This document shows, piece after piece, positions 17,362 to 26,500 of a stretch of DNA of 64,000 nucleotides (position 1 is its first letter; each line of letters begins with the position of its first letter). A program made the translations under genes and the position numbers. Location of the stretch: NCBI GenBank assembly GCA_902525625.1, contig CABZHM010000005.1:1-64000 (forward strand). Reading direction: 5' to 3'. Under the pieces are notes generated by a model, which ran no database searches, had not been told where the DNA came from, and saw only the letters and a list, made by a program, of their open reading frames with translations. The stretch is from an uncultured Pelagibacteraceae bacterium. Lineage in GTDB: Bacteria; Pseudomonadota; Alphaproteobacteria; Pelagibacterales; Pelagibacteraceae.

Positions 17362-20202
17362 TTAATTCCTCTTAATTTCCTCTATCATCTTATTAAAACC
17401 TGTCGCATTTGAGGCCTTTACCATAAGACTATCATTATTATTTAAATTATTTTTAATAAATTCAATAATTTGCGATTTGTTAGATAAAACTTGTCCCTTT
17501 TTAGAGGGTAAGAGTTTTTTAAACATATATTTCATATAGTGACCTTTTATATAAACTTTATCAATTTTGGTATTGTTAATTGTATTTGCTATTGACTCAT
17601 GAAGTTTTTTAGCATGGCTCCCTAATTCCAACATATCACCAAGTAACAGATACTTCTTAAATTTTTTTTTTGTTTTGATTTTATCGTAGTTTAAGACTGC
17701 AGATTTTAATGATAAAGGATTTGAATTATAACTTTCATCAATTAGACTAATATTTTTTTTAAAAATTTTAATTTTCGATATATCGCCTCTTCCCTGAGGT
17801 GCTTTAAATTTAAAAAAAATATTCTTATTGAACTTTGAAATATCAAAGTAAATACCTAGTATAGCTAATGCCGCTAAAATATTATAAATATTGCTTTGAA
17901 AATTATTTGAGACAAGAAAATATTTTTTAAATTTGTTAATTTTAATACAAAGTTTAAAGTGATTTTTTTCTTTTTTAATAAATAAAAATTTTATTTTGGA
18001 ATTTCTATTTTTTATTCCAAAAGAAACTAATTTGAGATTATTTTTAATTGCTATCTTTTTATGAAGATTATAAAAATCATCATCGGCATTTAATATGGCA
18101 AAACCACCTGATCTTGTGTTCAAAATAATTTCAGATTTTGCAATAGCAATATCTTTAATATCTTTAAAATTTTTAACATGTGCATAATTTATATTTGTTA
18201 TTACGCTTACGTCTGGTTGGATTATTTTTGATAAATAGTCAATTTCACCCATTTTATCCATTCCAACCTCTAGAACGCCGAACTCATCATCTTCTTTTAA
18301 ATTAAAAAGGCTTAAAGGAACCCCATATTTATTGTTGTAAGATTTAGGTGAAATACTTACTTTAGATATTTTTCTTAAAGTGCTGCCTAATAATTCTTTA
18401 AGTGTTGTTTTTCCACAACTACCTGTAATAGCTATTATTTTTGTATTTATATTTTTTCTAAAAATTTTTGAAGTATCTGAAAAAAATTTTAAAGTATCCT
18501 TTACTTTTATTTGACGATTGGTTTTAAAATTTTTGTTAATTCTATTTACAACAGCAATAGATGCTTTATTTTTGAATGCTTGTTTTACAAATTTATTTCC
18601 ATCATTCTTTTTCCCTTTAATTGCAAAAAAAATATCATTTTTCTTTACATCTCTAGAATTAATTTTTGCGGAATTCAAAGGTAATCCTGAATATAATGTT
18701 TTATTACCAGATAATTCTTTTAAAATATTGAACTTTAAATTATTAGATAAACTATTATTTTTAATATTAATTGACTTCAAAATAACTTGTTTATCTGAAA
18801 AAAAAATTTTTTTATTACCTAAGTTTTGTGTTTTCTCATGACCTTTTCCTGCAACAAGTAAGATTTCGCCAGCATTTAAATCTTTGATGGCTAAAGATAT
18901 AGCTTTGGATCTATTAGATATTTCAACAACACTTTTATTTTTTATACCTTTTTTTATGTCATCTCTAATTTTATTTGGATTTTCATATCTTGGGTTATCG
19001 TCTGTTAGATAAACTTTATCAGATAAATCAGAGGCAATTTTACCCATTTTAAATCTTTTATCTTGATCCCTATTTCCACCACATCCAAACAATAACGAAA
19101 TTTTCCTATCTTTAAATTGCTCTTTTAAATTTAATAAGCAAGTTTTCAAAGCATCTGGTGTGTGAGCATAATCGAGGATAACCTTTGAATTATTTTTGAT
19201 TTTACCGATTTCTTCAAATCTACCCTCAACTGATGTAACTTTTGGAATAACATTAAAAATTTTTTGTATATTTAGATTACTTTTCTTTGCCGCGATAATT
19301 GCCATTAATAAATTTTTTAATTGTACTTTTCCAATTAGATTAATTTTAATAACTTTAACTAATTTTTTATATTCTATTTTTATTAATTGATTTTCTCCTT
19401 CATAAGTATGAGATAAAATTTTAAGGAGATTCCCATCATTAATTTTATGAAGTTTTAAATTTTTATTTATTGAAATATTTTTGATTTTTTTGAATTCAGG
19501 CAATTTTTCATCAGTTATTACATGCCCTTTATCTTTAAGAAGATTTTCAAATAAATAGAGTTTTGCTTTTAAATAATTTTTTAAATTCTTATGATAATCT
19601 AAGTGATCCTGGGATAGATTGGTAAATATTCCTGAATTGAATAATAAACCATTGAGTCTATTTTGCTCAAGTCCATGGCTTGAGGCTTCCATAATTACAT
19701 TATCAATTCCTTTTTTTTTTAGTTTATTTAATATTTTTCCTAATTGAATTGGGTCAATTGTAGTATTGGAGAGATCAATATCAATACCATCTGACTTAAC
19801 TCCCAATGTTCCTATAGTGGCTACTCTTTTATTATTCAATTTTAAAATTTGATAGTAAAAATCACATACAGATGATTTTCCGTTTGTTCCAGTAACTGCG
19901 ATTAAATTTTTTGGCCTATTTTTATAAATCTTAAACGAAACCTCAGCAAGTAATTTTCTCACATTTTTTGAGTAAATAATTAAAATTCCTTTTAATTTAT
20001 TTTTAATTTTTTTTTCAGTAATAATTATTTTTGAACCTCTCTTTATAGCAATAGGTATAAAATTGTTACCATCGAAATTTGCTCCTTTAATTGCAAAAAA
20101 AATATCATTTTTCTTTACTTTTGAACTATCGAACGCAATACCTGAAAAGAAAGTTTTAGAATATTTTTTTTTTATATCAGGAATATAATCTTTAAGTAAC
20201 AT
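17362..20202 (-). CDS. murE-murF: Fused MurE-MurF bifunctional Mur ligase
   Basis: One uninterrupted 946-residue frame joins two ligases. The MurE half (about 1-480) has the substrate-binding domain, ATP loop VTGTNGKSS (about 103-111), Mur signature MEASSHGLEQNRL, ILDYAHTPDAL and DNPRYENP (402-409), the DNPR motif associated with meso-diaminopimelate. The MurF half (about 490-946) repeats the layout: NSAKINSRDVKKNDIFFAIKG, ITGSCGKTTLKE, EVGMDKMGEI, ITNINYAHV and DESYNSNPLSLKSA. The two steps (adding meso-DAP, then D-Ala-D-Ala) are consecutive. No stop or frameshift separates the halves. Both N-terminal domains contain the identical VKKNDIFFAIKG, encoded by a 35-bp exact repeat. Confidence 0.95.
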   Translation of the reverse strand: MLLKDYIPDIKKKYSKTFFSGIAFDSSKVKKNDIFFAIKGANFDGNNFIPIAIKRGSKIIITEKKIKNKLKGILIIYSKNVRKLLAEVSFKIYKNRPKNLIAVTGTNGKSSVCDFYYQILKLNNKRVATIGTLGVKSDGIDIDLSNTTIDPIQLGKILNKLKKKGIDNVIMEASSHGLEQNRLNGLLFNSGIFTNLSQDHLDYHKNLKNYLKAKLYLFENLLKDKGHVITDEKLPEFKKIKNISINKNLKLHKINDGNLLKILSHTYEGENQLIKIEYKKLVKVIKINLIGKVQLKNLLMAIIAAKKSNLNIQKIFNVIPKVTSVEGRFEEIGKIKNNSKVILDYAHTPDALKTCLLNLKEQFKDRKISLLFGCGGNRDQDKRFKMGKIASDLSDKVYLTDDNPRYENPNKIRDDIKKGIKNKSVVEISNRSKAISLAIKDLNAGEILLVAGKGHEKTQNLGNKKIFFSDKQVILKSINIKNNSLSNNLKFNILKELSGNKTLYSGLPLNSAKINSRDVKKNDIFFAIKGKKNDGNKFVKQAFKNKASIAVVNRINKNFKTNRQIKVKDTLKFFSDTSKIFRKNINTKIIAITGSCGKTTLKELLGSTLRKISKVSISPKSYNNKYGVPLSLFNLKEDDEFGVLEVGMDKMGEIDYLSKIIQPDVSVITNINYAHVKNFKDIKDIAIAKSEIILNTRSGGFAILNADDDFYNLHKKIAIKNNLKLVSFGIKNRNSKIKFLFIKKEKNHFKLCIKINKFKKYFLVSNNFQSNIYNILAALAILGIYFDISKFNKNIFFKFKAPQGRGDISKIKIFKKNISLIDESYNSNPLSLKSAVLNYDKIKTKKKFKKYLLLGDMLELGSHAKKLHESIANTINNTKIDKVYIKGHYMKYMFKKLLPSKKGQVLSNKSQIIEFIKNNLNNNDSLMVKASNATGFNKMIEEIKRN
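18614..18648 (-). repeat. 35-bp direct repeat, copy in the MurF half
   Basis: These 35 bases are identical to 20084-20118. They code for the shared VKKNDIFFAIKG of the MurF substrate-binding domain. The offset of 1,470 bp is exactly 490 codons, so the two copies are in the same reading frame. Confidence 0.85.
20084..20118 (-). repeat. 35-bp direct repeat, copy in the MurE half
   Basis: Second copy of the 35-base identity at 18614-18648, here coding for residues 29-40 of MurE-MurF. In both copies the flanking bases diverge at once. Confidence 0.85.
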
Positions 20203-20205
20203 AGA

Positions 20206-21894
20206 CTATTTAACCTCACCATATTTTGTGGCTAAAATAGGCCCAATTTTTTCTATAATGTGACCTGTAACTTCCACACTATTCCAACCAGCGGTATTTC
20301 TGGGACTACCTTTTAATTTAAAATTTGATCCATCTCTATAATTATAAATATATTCATTATTTATTTTAGGTGCATCTAACATAACAGCCAAAATAAATTT
20401 TGGTTTTGTTGTTGGAAAAACTGAAACAAAAGTATTAACTTTTTCTTTAGAATACGTTCCCTTAAAACTTTTATTTGCAGTCCCTGTCTTGCCACCTATC
20501 TCGTATCCATCAATATCAGCTAAATTGGCTGTGCCTTCTTTGGTAGAAACAATTTTTCTTAAGATTGGTAAAATTTTACTAGAAATGTTTTCATCTAAAA
20601 CTTTTTCAGGTCTTGTGATTTTACTATTTTTAATGAGAGTTGGATTTATATAGTAACCTCCATTAACAATGATCGAGTATGCTTTAACAATTTGAAGCAA
20701 TGTTGTGGTGATACCATGACCAAAGGAAGCTGTAGCTAATGGACATTTTCCCCAATTGAATTTTACAGGCGTCCCAACTTCCTCAATATCAAAATCAATT
20801 TTTTTTAATATTCCAATCTTTGATAAAAACAATTTAAATTTTTCTTGTCCAACTTTTTGACCAATCCTGACAGATCCTATATTTCCAGATCTTATTAAAA
20901 TTTGTTCAGCGGTAAGATCTGTGGGAATTTTATTATCATATTCCCTAATTGGAAATCCTGCACAAGTCAAAGATTCTGGTAAATCTGTGAATTTAGTTTC
21001 AGGCTCAATGATTTTTTCCTCAAAGGCTGCTGCTATAGTAAATGTTTTAAATACAGAACCAAATTCATAAACTCCTTTAGTCGCCCTATTTATATAATTT
21101 TTATCAAAAATTTTTTCTCTCTTATTGGGGTTAAAATCAGGGAGTGAAACTAATGAAAAAATTTCACCATTATTTACATTCATTAAAATAGCTGAACTTC
21201 CTTTAGTCGTAAAAATTTCATTAAACTTAATAAGTTCATTTCTAATTAAATATTGAATATCTTTATCTAAGCTTAATGTAATTGGTTTAGTTGAAACTTT
21301 GAGTTTATCGTCAAAAGATTTTTCTATTCCAGAAATACCATTATTATCATCATCTATCTGACCAATAATATGGCTGAACAAATTTTTTTCAGGGTATACT
21401 CTAACAAGTCTATCCTCAGATTGAATAGATTTATCACCAAGTTTCATTATTTTATCATAATTTTCTTGTGATATTTTTTTTTCAAAATAAAAAAAATTTT
21501 TTTTTTTCATCTTTTCTTCAACAAGATCATAATCTTTATTGGGGAATATATATTTCAAATTAAGTATTAACTTCTCTTTATTTATGATCTTTTTTGTGCT
21601 GATGCCAATATCTATAGAATTTACAGTTTTTACTAAATAATTACCGTTTCTATCAACCACATCCGCTCTATAAAGTTTTTGAGTTGAATTGGGTAAATTT
21701 GATTTAATAATTTTAATATCATTTCTTGAACCGAGATGAATTAAATGAATAGAAAAAAGAGTCGAAATGATAAAAAAAATAAAAAAAATAAAACTTACTC
21801 TGTTAAATGTAATATTTAAATTAGATTTTCTTTTTTCATAAAAAAAATCATTTTTTTGATTTTCTGAAGTAATAGTTAAGTTATTTTTTTTCAT
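20206..21894 (-). CDS. ftsI: Septal peptidoglycan transpeptidase FtsI (PBP3)
   Basis: Class B penicillin-binding protein that cross-links septal murein with FtsW. It has a cytoplasmic start, one membrane segment at about 34-52 (FIFFIISTLFSIHLIHLG), a pedestal domain beginning RADVVDRNG, and a transpeptidase domain with the catalytic SxxK in GSVFK, SGN in RSGNIGSV and KTG in GGKTGTANK. It has 562 residues, normal length. It overlaps ftsL by 14 bp. Confidence 0.96.
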   Translation of the reverse strand: MKKNNLTITSENQKNDFFYEKRKSNLNITFNRVSFIFFIFFIISTLFSIHLIHLGSRNDIKIIKSNLPNSTQKLYRADVVDRNGNYLVKTVNSIDIGISTKKIINKEKLILNLKYIFPNKDYDLVEEKMKKKNFFYFEKKISQENYDKIMKLGDKSIQSEDRLVRVYPEKNLFSHIIGQIDDDNNGISGIEKSFDDKLKVSTKPITLSLDKDIQYLIRNELIKFNEIFTTKGSSAILMNVNNGEIFSLVSLPDFNPNKREKIFDKNYINRATKGVYEFGSVFKTFTIAAAFEEKIIEPETKFTDLPESLTCAGFPIREYDNKIPTDLTAEQILIRSGNIGSVRIGQKVGQEKFKLFLSKIGILKKIDFDIEEVGTPVKFNWGKCPLATASFGHGITTTLLQIVKAYSIIVNGGYYINPTLIKNSKITRPEKVLDENISSKILPILRKIVSTKEGTANLADIDGYEIGGKTGTANKSFKGTYSKEKVNTFVSVFPTTKPKFILAVMLDAPKINNEYIYNYRDGSNFKLKGSPRNTAGWNSVEVTGHIIEKIGPILATKYGEVK

Positions 21895-22198
21895 TTCCTT
21901 TGAAGATATTGGAATTATCGATAGATAAATTATTCAATTTTTTAGTTATTGTTTTTATGGTTTTTATATTCCTCTGAACTAAATCTTTTTCAAAAAACTG
22001 TGATTGGTAGTGAAGTAATTTTTCAGTTGAGCTCAAATATTCAAATTCTAATCTTGTATCACCCAATTCATTTTCATAATCTTTTAAACTTTCATTTACT
22101 GCAAATATTTCATCTTCAATTTTTTTTGTAGAATTTTTTATGAGTGCCGTTGAGAATATCAAAGAAAATATGAAAATTATTACTGTAAATTTTTTCAT
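21881..22198 (-). CDS. ftsL: FtsL-like small division protein
   Basis: A 105-residue bitopic protein: a hydrophobic N-terminal segment (about 4-20, [17 protein letters not shown]) followed by a charged, helical, coiled-coil-like part ([32 protein letters not shown]). FtsL sequences are poorly conserved, so the call rests on size, topology and its place between rsmH and ftsI. In other bacteria FtsL pairs with FtsB and FtsQ to activate FtsWI. It overlaps rsmH by 4 bp and ftsI by 14 bp. Confidence 0.8.
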   Translation of the reverse strand: MKKFTVIIFIFSLIFSTALIKNSTKKIEDEIFAVNESLKDYENELGDTRLEFEYLSSTEKLLHYQSQFFEKDLVQRNIKTIKTITKKLNNLSIDNSNIFKGNEKK

Positions 22199-23205
22199 AA
22201 TTTATTACTTATATTTTCGACCTCGAGTAAGGACTTGAATTTTTCAGAAATATCCGTGCTAAAATCATAAAAATCTTTTTTTTTAATAACAAACCTTAGT
22301 TTTGCTGACCTGGATGAAAAATTTTCAGATAACTCTTGTTTGCTGGGAATAATTGGCTTTCTCTGACTCATGGAAAATAATGGCTCTGACTGAGTCATCT
22401 TAGGCTGATACCGTGAAATGCTTTTATTTTCAGATAAACTTCTAAAAAAATATTTTACAATTTTATCCTCTAATGAGTGAAAAGTAACTACTGCAAGTTT
22501 TCCATCTTTTTTCAAAATTTTTGAAGCATTTATTAATCCATAAACTAGCTCGCTAATTTCTTGATTTACGAATATTCTGATTGCTTGAAAAACTTTTGTT
22601 GAAACATGAATTTTAGAATATTTTTTTCTTTTTACTGATTCGATAATTTTTACCAAATCTTTTGTATTAATTTCATGCTTCACTCTCTCGATAACTATAT
22701 TATTTGCAATTTTTTTTGCTTCTTTTTCCTCTCCAAAATACCTAAAAATCTTTTGTAAATCATTTGCTGAAAGTTTATTAATTACATCGTTAGCTGAAAA
22801 ATTATTTAATCCTAATGTCATATTAAGTTGACCTTGAGAATTGAATGATAATCCTTTTTTATTATCTCTAAGTTGATTTAGAGAATAACCTAAGTCAAAG
22901 ATTACCCCTTTAATATTTTCATTTTTTAACTTTAAATTTTTTAATTGACTAAATTTGATATTTTTAAAAAAAAATCTATCTGTAAAACTTCTTTTGATAC
23001 GATCTGCAATTTTTTTACTTTCAATATCTCTATCAATGGCTATTACTTTAGTATTTGGAAATTTTAATATTTCTTTTGTATATCCACCCTGACCAAAAGT
23101 ACAGTCAATAAATGTGCCACCATATTGAGGGGAAATAATGCTAATAATTTCTTTTAGCAGTACCGAATAGTGCTTTGATTTTTTCGATACTATGGTGGCT
23201 TCCAT
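22195..23205 (-). CDS. rsmH: 16S rRNA (cytosine1402-N4)-methyltransferase RsmH (MraW)
   Basis: SAM-dependent methyltransferase acting on C1402 of 16S rRNA. Visible family stretches are [31 protein letters not shown] (SAM loop), [36 protein letters not shown] and [17 protein letters not shown]. The usual DLGvSS motif reads DLGYSL here. It has 336 residues, a slightly extended family length. It normally follows mraZ directly; here ftsZ lies between them. Confidence 0.94.
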   Translation of the reverse strand: MEATIVSKKSKHYSVLLKEIISIISPQYGGTFIDCTFGQGGYTKEILKFPNTKVIAIDRDIESKKIADRIKRSFTDRFFFKNIKFSQLKNLKLKNENIKGVIFDLGYSLNQLRDNKKGLSFNSQGQLNMTLGLNNFSANDVINKLSANDLQKIFRYFGEEKEAKKIANNIVIERVKHEINTKDLVKIIESVKRKKYSKIHVSTKVFQAIRIFVNQEISELVYGLINASKILKKDGKLAVVTFHSLEDKIVKYFFRSLSENKSISRYQPKMTQSEPLFSMSQRKPIIPSKQELSENFSSRSAKLRFVIKKKDFYDFSTDISEKFKSLLEVENISNKL

Positions 23206-23223
23206 TTATTTTCTTGAAGACCA

Positions 23224-24699
23224 TTAATTTTTTTGTCTTCTCAAAAAAGCAGGTATTTCTAGATCATCCTCTTCATTTTCATTTTCTGAAGGACTTAATA
23301 GGTCATTTGAATCTGGACTATTATTTTCAGAGCTAAATAAATCTGGCTCATTTGTGTCGACTCCAAATTCTCTCAAATCACTAGATTTATCTTTCATTTC
23401 GTCTATCGTATCTGATGTTTCTTGACTAAAAGAAATTTCCTCATTTTCATAAGTATTATCTTGAGGCTTTTCAATTTCCTGATTTTTTAATAGTTCATGA
23501 TGATATTGATTATTCACATCATCAACTGATTGATTATCCATTTGATTTTGTAAACTATCATTGACTATTTCATTCTCTAATTTAAGAGCATTTGCACCAT
23601 GAGAAACAGGATTTGAACTGCTCCCATTAAATGAAAAAGATTGTGTCAATCCGTTAGTAGCAAAATCAGAATATCCTGGATTCCTATTTTGAATTCTATG
23701 AACCATATTTATCACTGATTTAGTTTCAGGTTGTTGACCGTCTAATGAAGTTGCTACAATTGAAACTCTCATTTTTCCATCAAGTTCTGGATCTGTAATA
23801 GCACCAATAATTAATTCTGCCTCTGGATCTACTTCGGCTCTAACTTTATTAACTGCCTCGTCGACCTCAAAAAGTTTAAGGTCCTTTCCTCCAGTTATAT
23901 TTACCAATAGTCCTTTGGCACCCTTTAAAGTGTAATCGTCAATTAATGGATTGCTAATTGCCATTTCGGCTGCTTTCATTGCTCTACCTTCACCTTCTGC
24001 CTCTCCAGTTCCCATCATTGCTTTCCCCATTGAAGCCATTACAGACTCAACATCTGCAAAATCAAGATTTATCAGTCCAGGTCTAACCATTAAGTCAGTT
24101 ATGCTTTGAACACCGTGCATAAGAACATTATTTGATAAATTAAAAGATTCCTCAAATGTAGTTTGTTCATTTGCAATTTTGAATAAATTTTGGTTTGGAA
24201 TTACAATAATTGTATCAACATGTCTTCTAAGTTCTTCCAAACCTTGTTGGGCTCTTCTCATTCTTGAAGGACCTTCATATAGAAAAGGAAGAGTTACTAC
24301 GCCAACTGTTAAAATATTAAGTTCTTTTGCAGCCCTTGCTATTACATGAGCTGCACCAGTACCAGTTCCACCTCCCATTCCAGCTGCAATAAATACCATA
24401 TTCGCACCTTGTAAAATGTTGATAATATCATTTAAAGACTCATCAGCTGCTGCTTGACCAATATCAAGTTTGGCCCCAGCGCCTAGGCCTTTTGTTAGAT
24501 TTAAACCAATTTGAATTTTTGATTTTGCTTTACTGTGTTTTAAATCCTGCGCATCAGTGTTTACAGCAATAAATTCAACACCTTGCATTCCATTATCAAT
24601 CATCTCATTAATGGCATTGCCACCAGCACCACCTATGCCCATCACTAAAAGTCTTGGTTGCAACTCTTTTATTTCTGGTACTTTAAAGTTAATTGTCAT
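23224..24699 (-). CDS. ftsZ: Cell division GTPase FtsZ
   Basis: Tubulin-like GTPase that forms the division ring. It starts [18 protein letters not shown], with the tubulin signature [16 protein letters not shown], the T7-loop region [11 protein letters not shown], and an acidic disordered linker of about 150 residues. The conserved C-terminal peptide [10 protein letters not shown], the docking site for FtsA, ZipA and other partners, is intact. It has 491 residues, typical for alphaproteobacteria. A strong ribosome site (AGGGGG) stands six bases before the ATG. It lies 17 bp after mraZ and 18 bp before rsmH, an unusual place. Confidence 0.98.
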   Translation of the reverse strand: MTINFKVPEIKELQPRLLVMGIGGAGGNAINEMIDNGMQGVEFIAVNTDAQDLKHSKAKSKIQIGLNLTKGLGAGAKLDIGQAAADESLNDIINILQGANMVFIAAGMGGGTGTGAAHVIARAAKELNILTVGVVTLPFLYEGPSRMRRAQQGLEELRRHVDTIIVIPNQNLFKIANEQTTFEESFNLSNNVLMHGVQSITDLMVRPGLINLDFADVESVMASMGKAMMGTGEAEGEGRAMKAAEMAISNPLIDDYTLKGAKGLLVNITGGKDLKLFEVDEAVNKVRAEVDPEAELIIGAITDPELDGKMRVSIVATSLDGQQPETKSVINMVHRIQNRNPGYSDFATNGLTQSFSFNGSSSNPVSHGANALKLENEIVNDSLQNQMDNQSVDDVNNQYHHELLKNQEIEKPQDNTYENEEISFSQETSDTIDEMKDKSSDLREFGVDTNEPDLFSSENNSPDSNDLLSPSENENEEDDLEIPAFLRRQKN

Positions 24700-24716
24700 T
24701 ATATCCCCCTACTTTA

Positions 24717-25172
24717 TTATTTGTTAAATTGACTCTCCCATTTAAGACTTGAACGATTTGTATTTGCCTTCTTTCTAGCGTTAGCCCTAAATTTTTCAAA
24801 AATTGTTGGTTCCCAAATTTGGAATGTTTTTCCTTGACCAACAAAAATCATGCTATTTTTAATTTTTGCATGCTTTAGTAGTTTTGATGATAATGAAATT
24901 CTCCCTTCACTATCAAATTGCAAATTTGTGCTTTCAGATAAAATTGATGTAGCGAAAAAATCTCTTTTTTCTTCAAAAGGATTCAGCGAGTCTATTGTAT
25001 TTGAAATTTTTTCTATTCGATCTTGAGGCCATGCTTCGATTGATTGATTATTAAAAGATGGATAACAAATCACACCATTATATCCAAGATTAGATAAATA
25101 TGATCTAAAGCTTGCAGGCACTGACACCCTTCCTTTTTTGTCTAATTTGTTTTCGTACGTCGATAAAAACAT
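24717..25172 (-). CDS. mraZ: Transcriptional regulator MraZ
   Basis: AbrB-like DNA-binding protein of the division/cell-wall cluster, known in several bacteria to repress its own promoter. The N-terminal half begins MFLSTYENKLDKKGRVSVPASFR, and a second repeat carries FDSEGRISLSSKLL; each half is a swapped-hairpin DNA-binding unit with the D.KGR/D.EGR signature. It has 151 residues, typical. The start is set by the conserved N-terminus. The nearest purine-rich site (AAGGAG) lies about 20 nt upstream, longer than usual. An operator-like array overlaps the promoter just upstream. Confidence 0.96.
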   Translation of the reverse strand: MFLSTYENKLDKKGRVSVPASFRSYLSNLGYNGVICYPSFNNQSIEAWPQDRIEKISNTIDSLNPFEEKRDFFATSILSESTNLQFDSEGRISLSSKLLKHAKIKNSMIFVGQGKTFQIWEPTIFEKFRANARKKANTNRSSLKWESQFNK

Positions 25173-25200
25173 AAGCCATAAATTCTTTTATTCTCCTTAA

Positions 25201-25244
25201 ATGGGAATATATGGGATATTATGGGTTTTTAGGATAGCTGTCAA
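25201..25244 (-). promoter_or_regulatory. mraZ promoter with three MraZ-box repeats
   Basis: Read on the minus strand, TTGACA (25239-25244) and TAATAT (25216-25221) are separated by exactly 17 bp, a consensus sigma-70 promoter. On the plus strand ATGGG occurs at 25201, 25211 and 25221, three direct repeats with 10-bp phasing that cover the -10 box and the start region. TGGG-type repeats at 10-bp spacing are the known binding pattern of MraZ, so autorepression is expected. This single promoter may drive the whole run down to ligA. Confidence 0.85.
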
Positions 25245-25330
25245 TACTAAGGTTAATTTGGTAATAATCAAAAAATTTGTCTGAAATTTATCAAAACTTG
25301 ATCGATTTAATTAATTAAATTATTTGGAAA

Positions 25331-25687
25331 ATGCCAGATGAACTATAAGCCGGGTTCTGTCATTTAAATTTATCATTTGTCTAGGCTTAAGATCACTCTA
25401 AAGCTCAAGCAACTAACCCTGATGACGAGCCAAGGATGGCTTTTAGTTTTATAACAATGTCATCTCTACTTAGTCTTGCTCCCAGTGGGGTTTTCCAGCA
25501 TTCATTGTTACCAATAGAACCGGTGTGCTCTTACCACACCTTTTCACCCTTGCCATGTTATGGCGGTTTATTTTCTGTGGCACTATCCCTAGGGTTGCCC
25601 CTGCCAGGAATTACCTGGCACTGTATCCTTGTAGAGTCCGGACTTTCCTCTTTGAATTATCAAAGCGATAAATCGTTCATCTGGCAT
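25331..25687 (-). ncRNA. rnpB: RNase P RNA (class A)
   Basis: Catalytic RNA that matures tRNA 5' ends. On the minus strand the conserved 5' block GAGGAAAGTCCGGACTC and the 3' block ACAGAACCCGGCTTATAG are both present, along with the P4-type core. The ends ATGCCAGATGAAC and GTTCATCTGGCAT pair perfectly to form helix P1, which sets both boundaries (about 357 nt). The open frames across this interval are chance products of the structured RNA. It lies between the amidase gene and the mraZ promoter. Confidence 0.97.
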
Positions 25688-25732
25688 AAACAATTTATAA
25701 TTTAATTATTAAATATCAAGCTCTATAATATA

Positions 25733-26437
25733 TTATTTTATAAGACTTTTACTTATCAAAAAACATTCTTCATCAACTTTTCCGTTAATTAAACCTTGTC
25801 TAAATCTTCTTTGAAAAGCTTTAATTAAATATTTTTTTTCATATTTACCATAACCAATTTTATGAAGATTTTTAAAAAAAATATTTTTTTTTAAATTGTC
25901 AATTTTTTGGTATCTTAGTCTTTTTATTCGTTTTTCATCTAATCTATGCCACTGACATAAGTTGTCTTTAAAAAGATCTCTCCATGGAAATTTTTCTCCA
26001 GGGTCTTTTTTTCTATTTGGTGCTATATCTGAATGACCTAAAATATTATTTGTTTTAATTTTGTATTTTTTAATGAGGTATTTCAGTAATTTTTTTAAAG
26101 ATATAATTTGTTTTGTATCAAATTTTTTATAATCATGATCATGACCAGGATTGTGAATTTCAATTCCTATTGAATATTTGTTCAATAATCTAAAATCTTT
26201 CCAATAAGATTTACCAGCATGCCATGCTTCAAATAATTCTGGCACCATATTTATAATACATCCATTAGATTTTATAAAATAATGAGAGCTTACATTTGAA
26301 TTTTCTGTCAACTTTTTTATAGCTGCAATCTCACTTTTCATTCCAGTATAGTGAATTATTATAAACTTAATTGATTTTTTTCTTCTTTTATTAATGGAAA
26401 AATTAATCGAATAATTTCTTGTCAAATTTAGGCCCAT
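25733..26437 (-). CDS. N-acetylmuramoyl-L-alanine amidase (Amidase_2, AmpD/AmiD-like)
   Basis: Zinc amidase that cleaves the bond between MurNAc and L-Ala. The T7-lysozyme-like fold is visible as FIIIHYTGM (first zinc His), VSSHYFIKSNGCIINMVPE, AWHAGKSYW, SIGIEIHNPGH and GHSDIAPNRKKDPGEKFPW, with the second His and the DPG-type zinc ligands. The C-terminal 60 residues resemble a peptidoglycan-binding module (YLIKAFQRRFRQGLINGKVD). There is no clear signal peptide, so it may act on recycled muropeptides in the cytoplasm, or it may be exported in a way I cannot see. Confidence 0.85.
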   Translation of the reverse strand: MGLNLTRNYSINFSINKRRKKSIKFIIIHYTGMKSEIAAIKKLTENSNVSSHYFIKSNGCIINMVPELFEAWHAGKSYWKDFRLLNKYSIGIEIHNPGHDHDYKKFDTKQIISLKKLLKYLIKKYKIKTNNILGHSDIAPNRKKDPGEKFPWRDLFKDNLCQWHRLDEKRIKRLRYQKIDNLKKNIFFKNLHKIGYGKYEKKYLIKAFQRRFRQGLINGKVDEECFLISKSLIK

Positions 26438-26500
26438 TTTTAAACTAATTTTTAATAAAATGTTAATTTACATTATATTTTCATGTAATATAAAACCATA

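Noticed and set aside
25436-25705. 89-codon frame on the plus strand
   Set aside because: It lies across the antisense of RNase P RNA, whose conserved blocks and P1 pairing are unambiguous.
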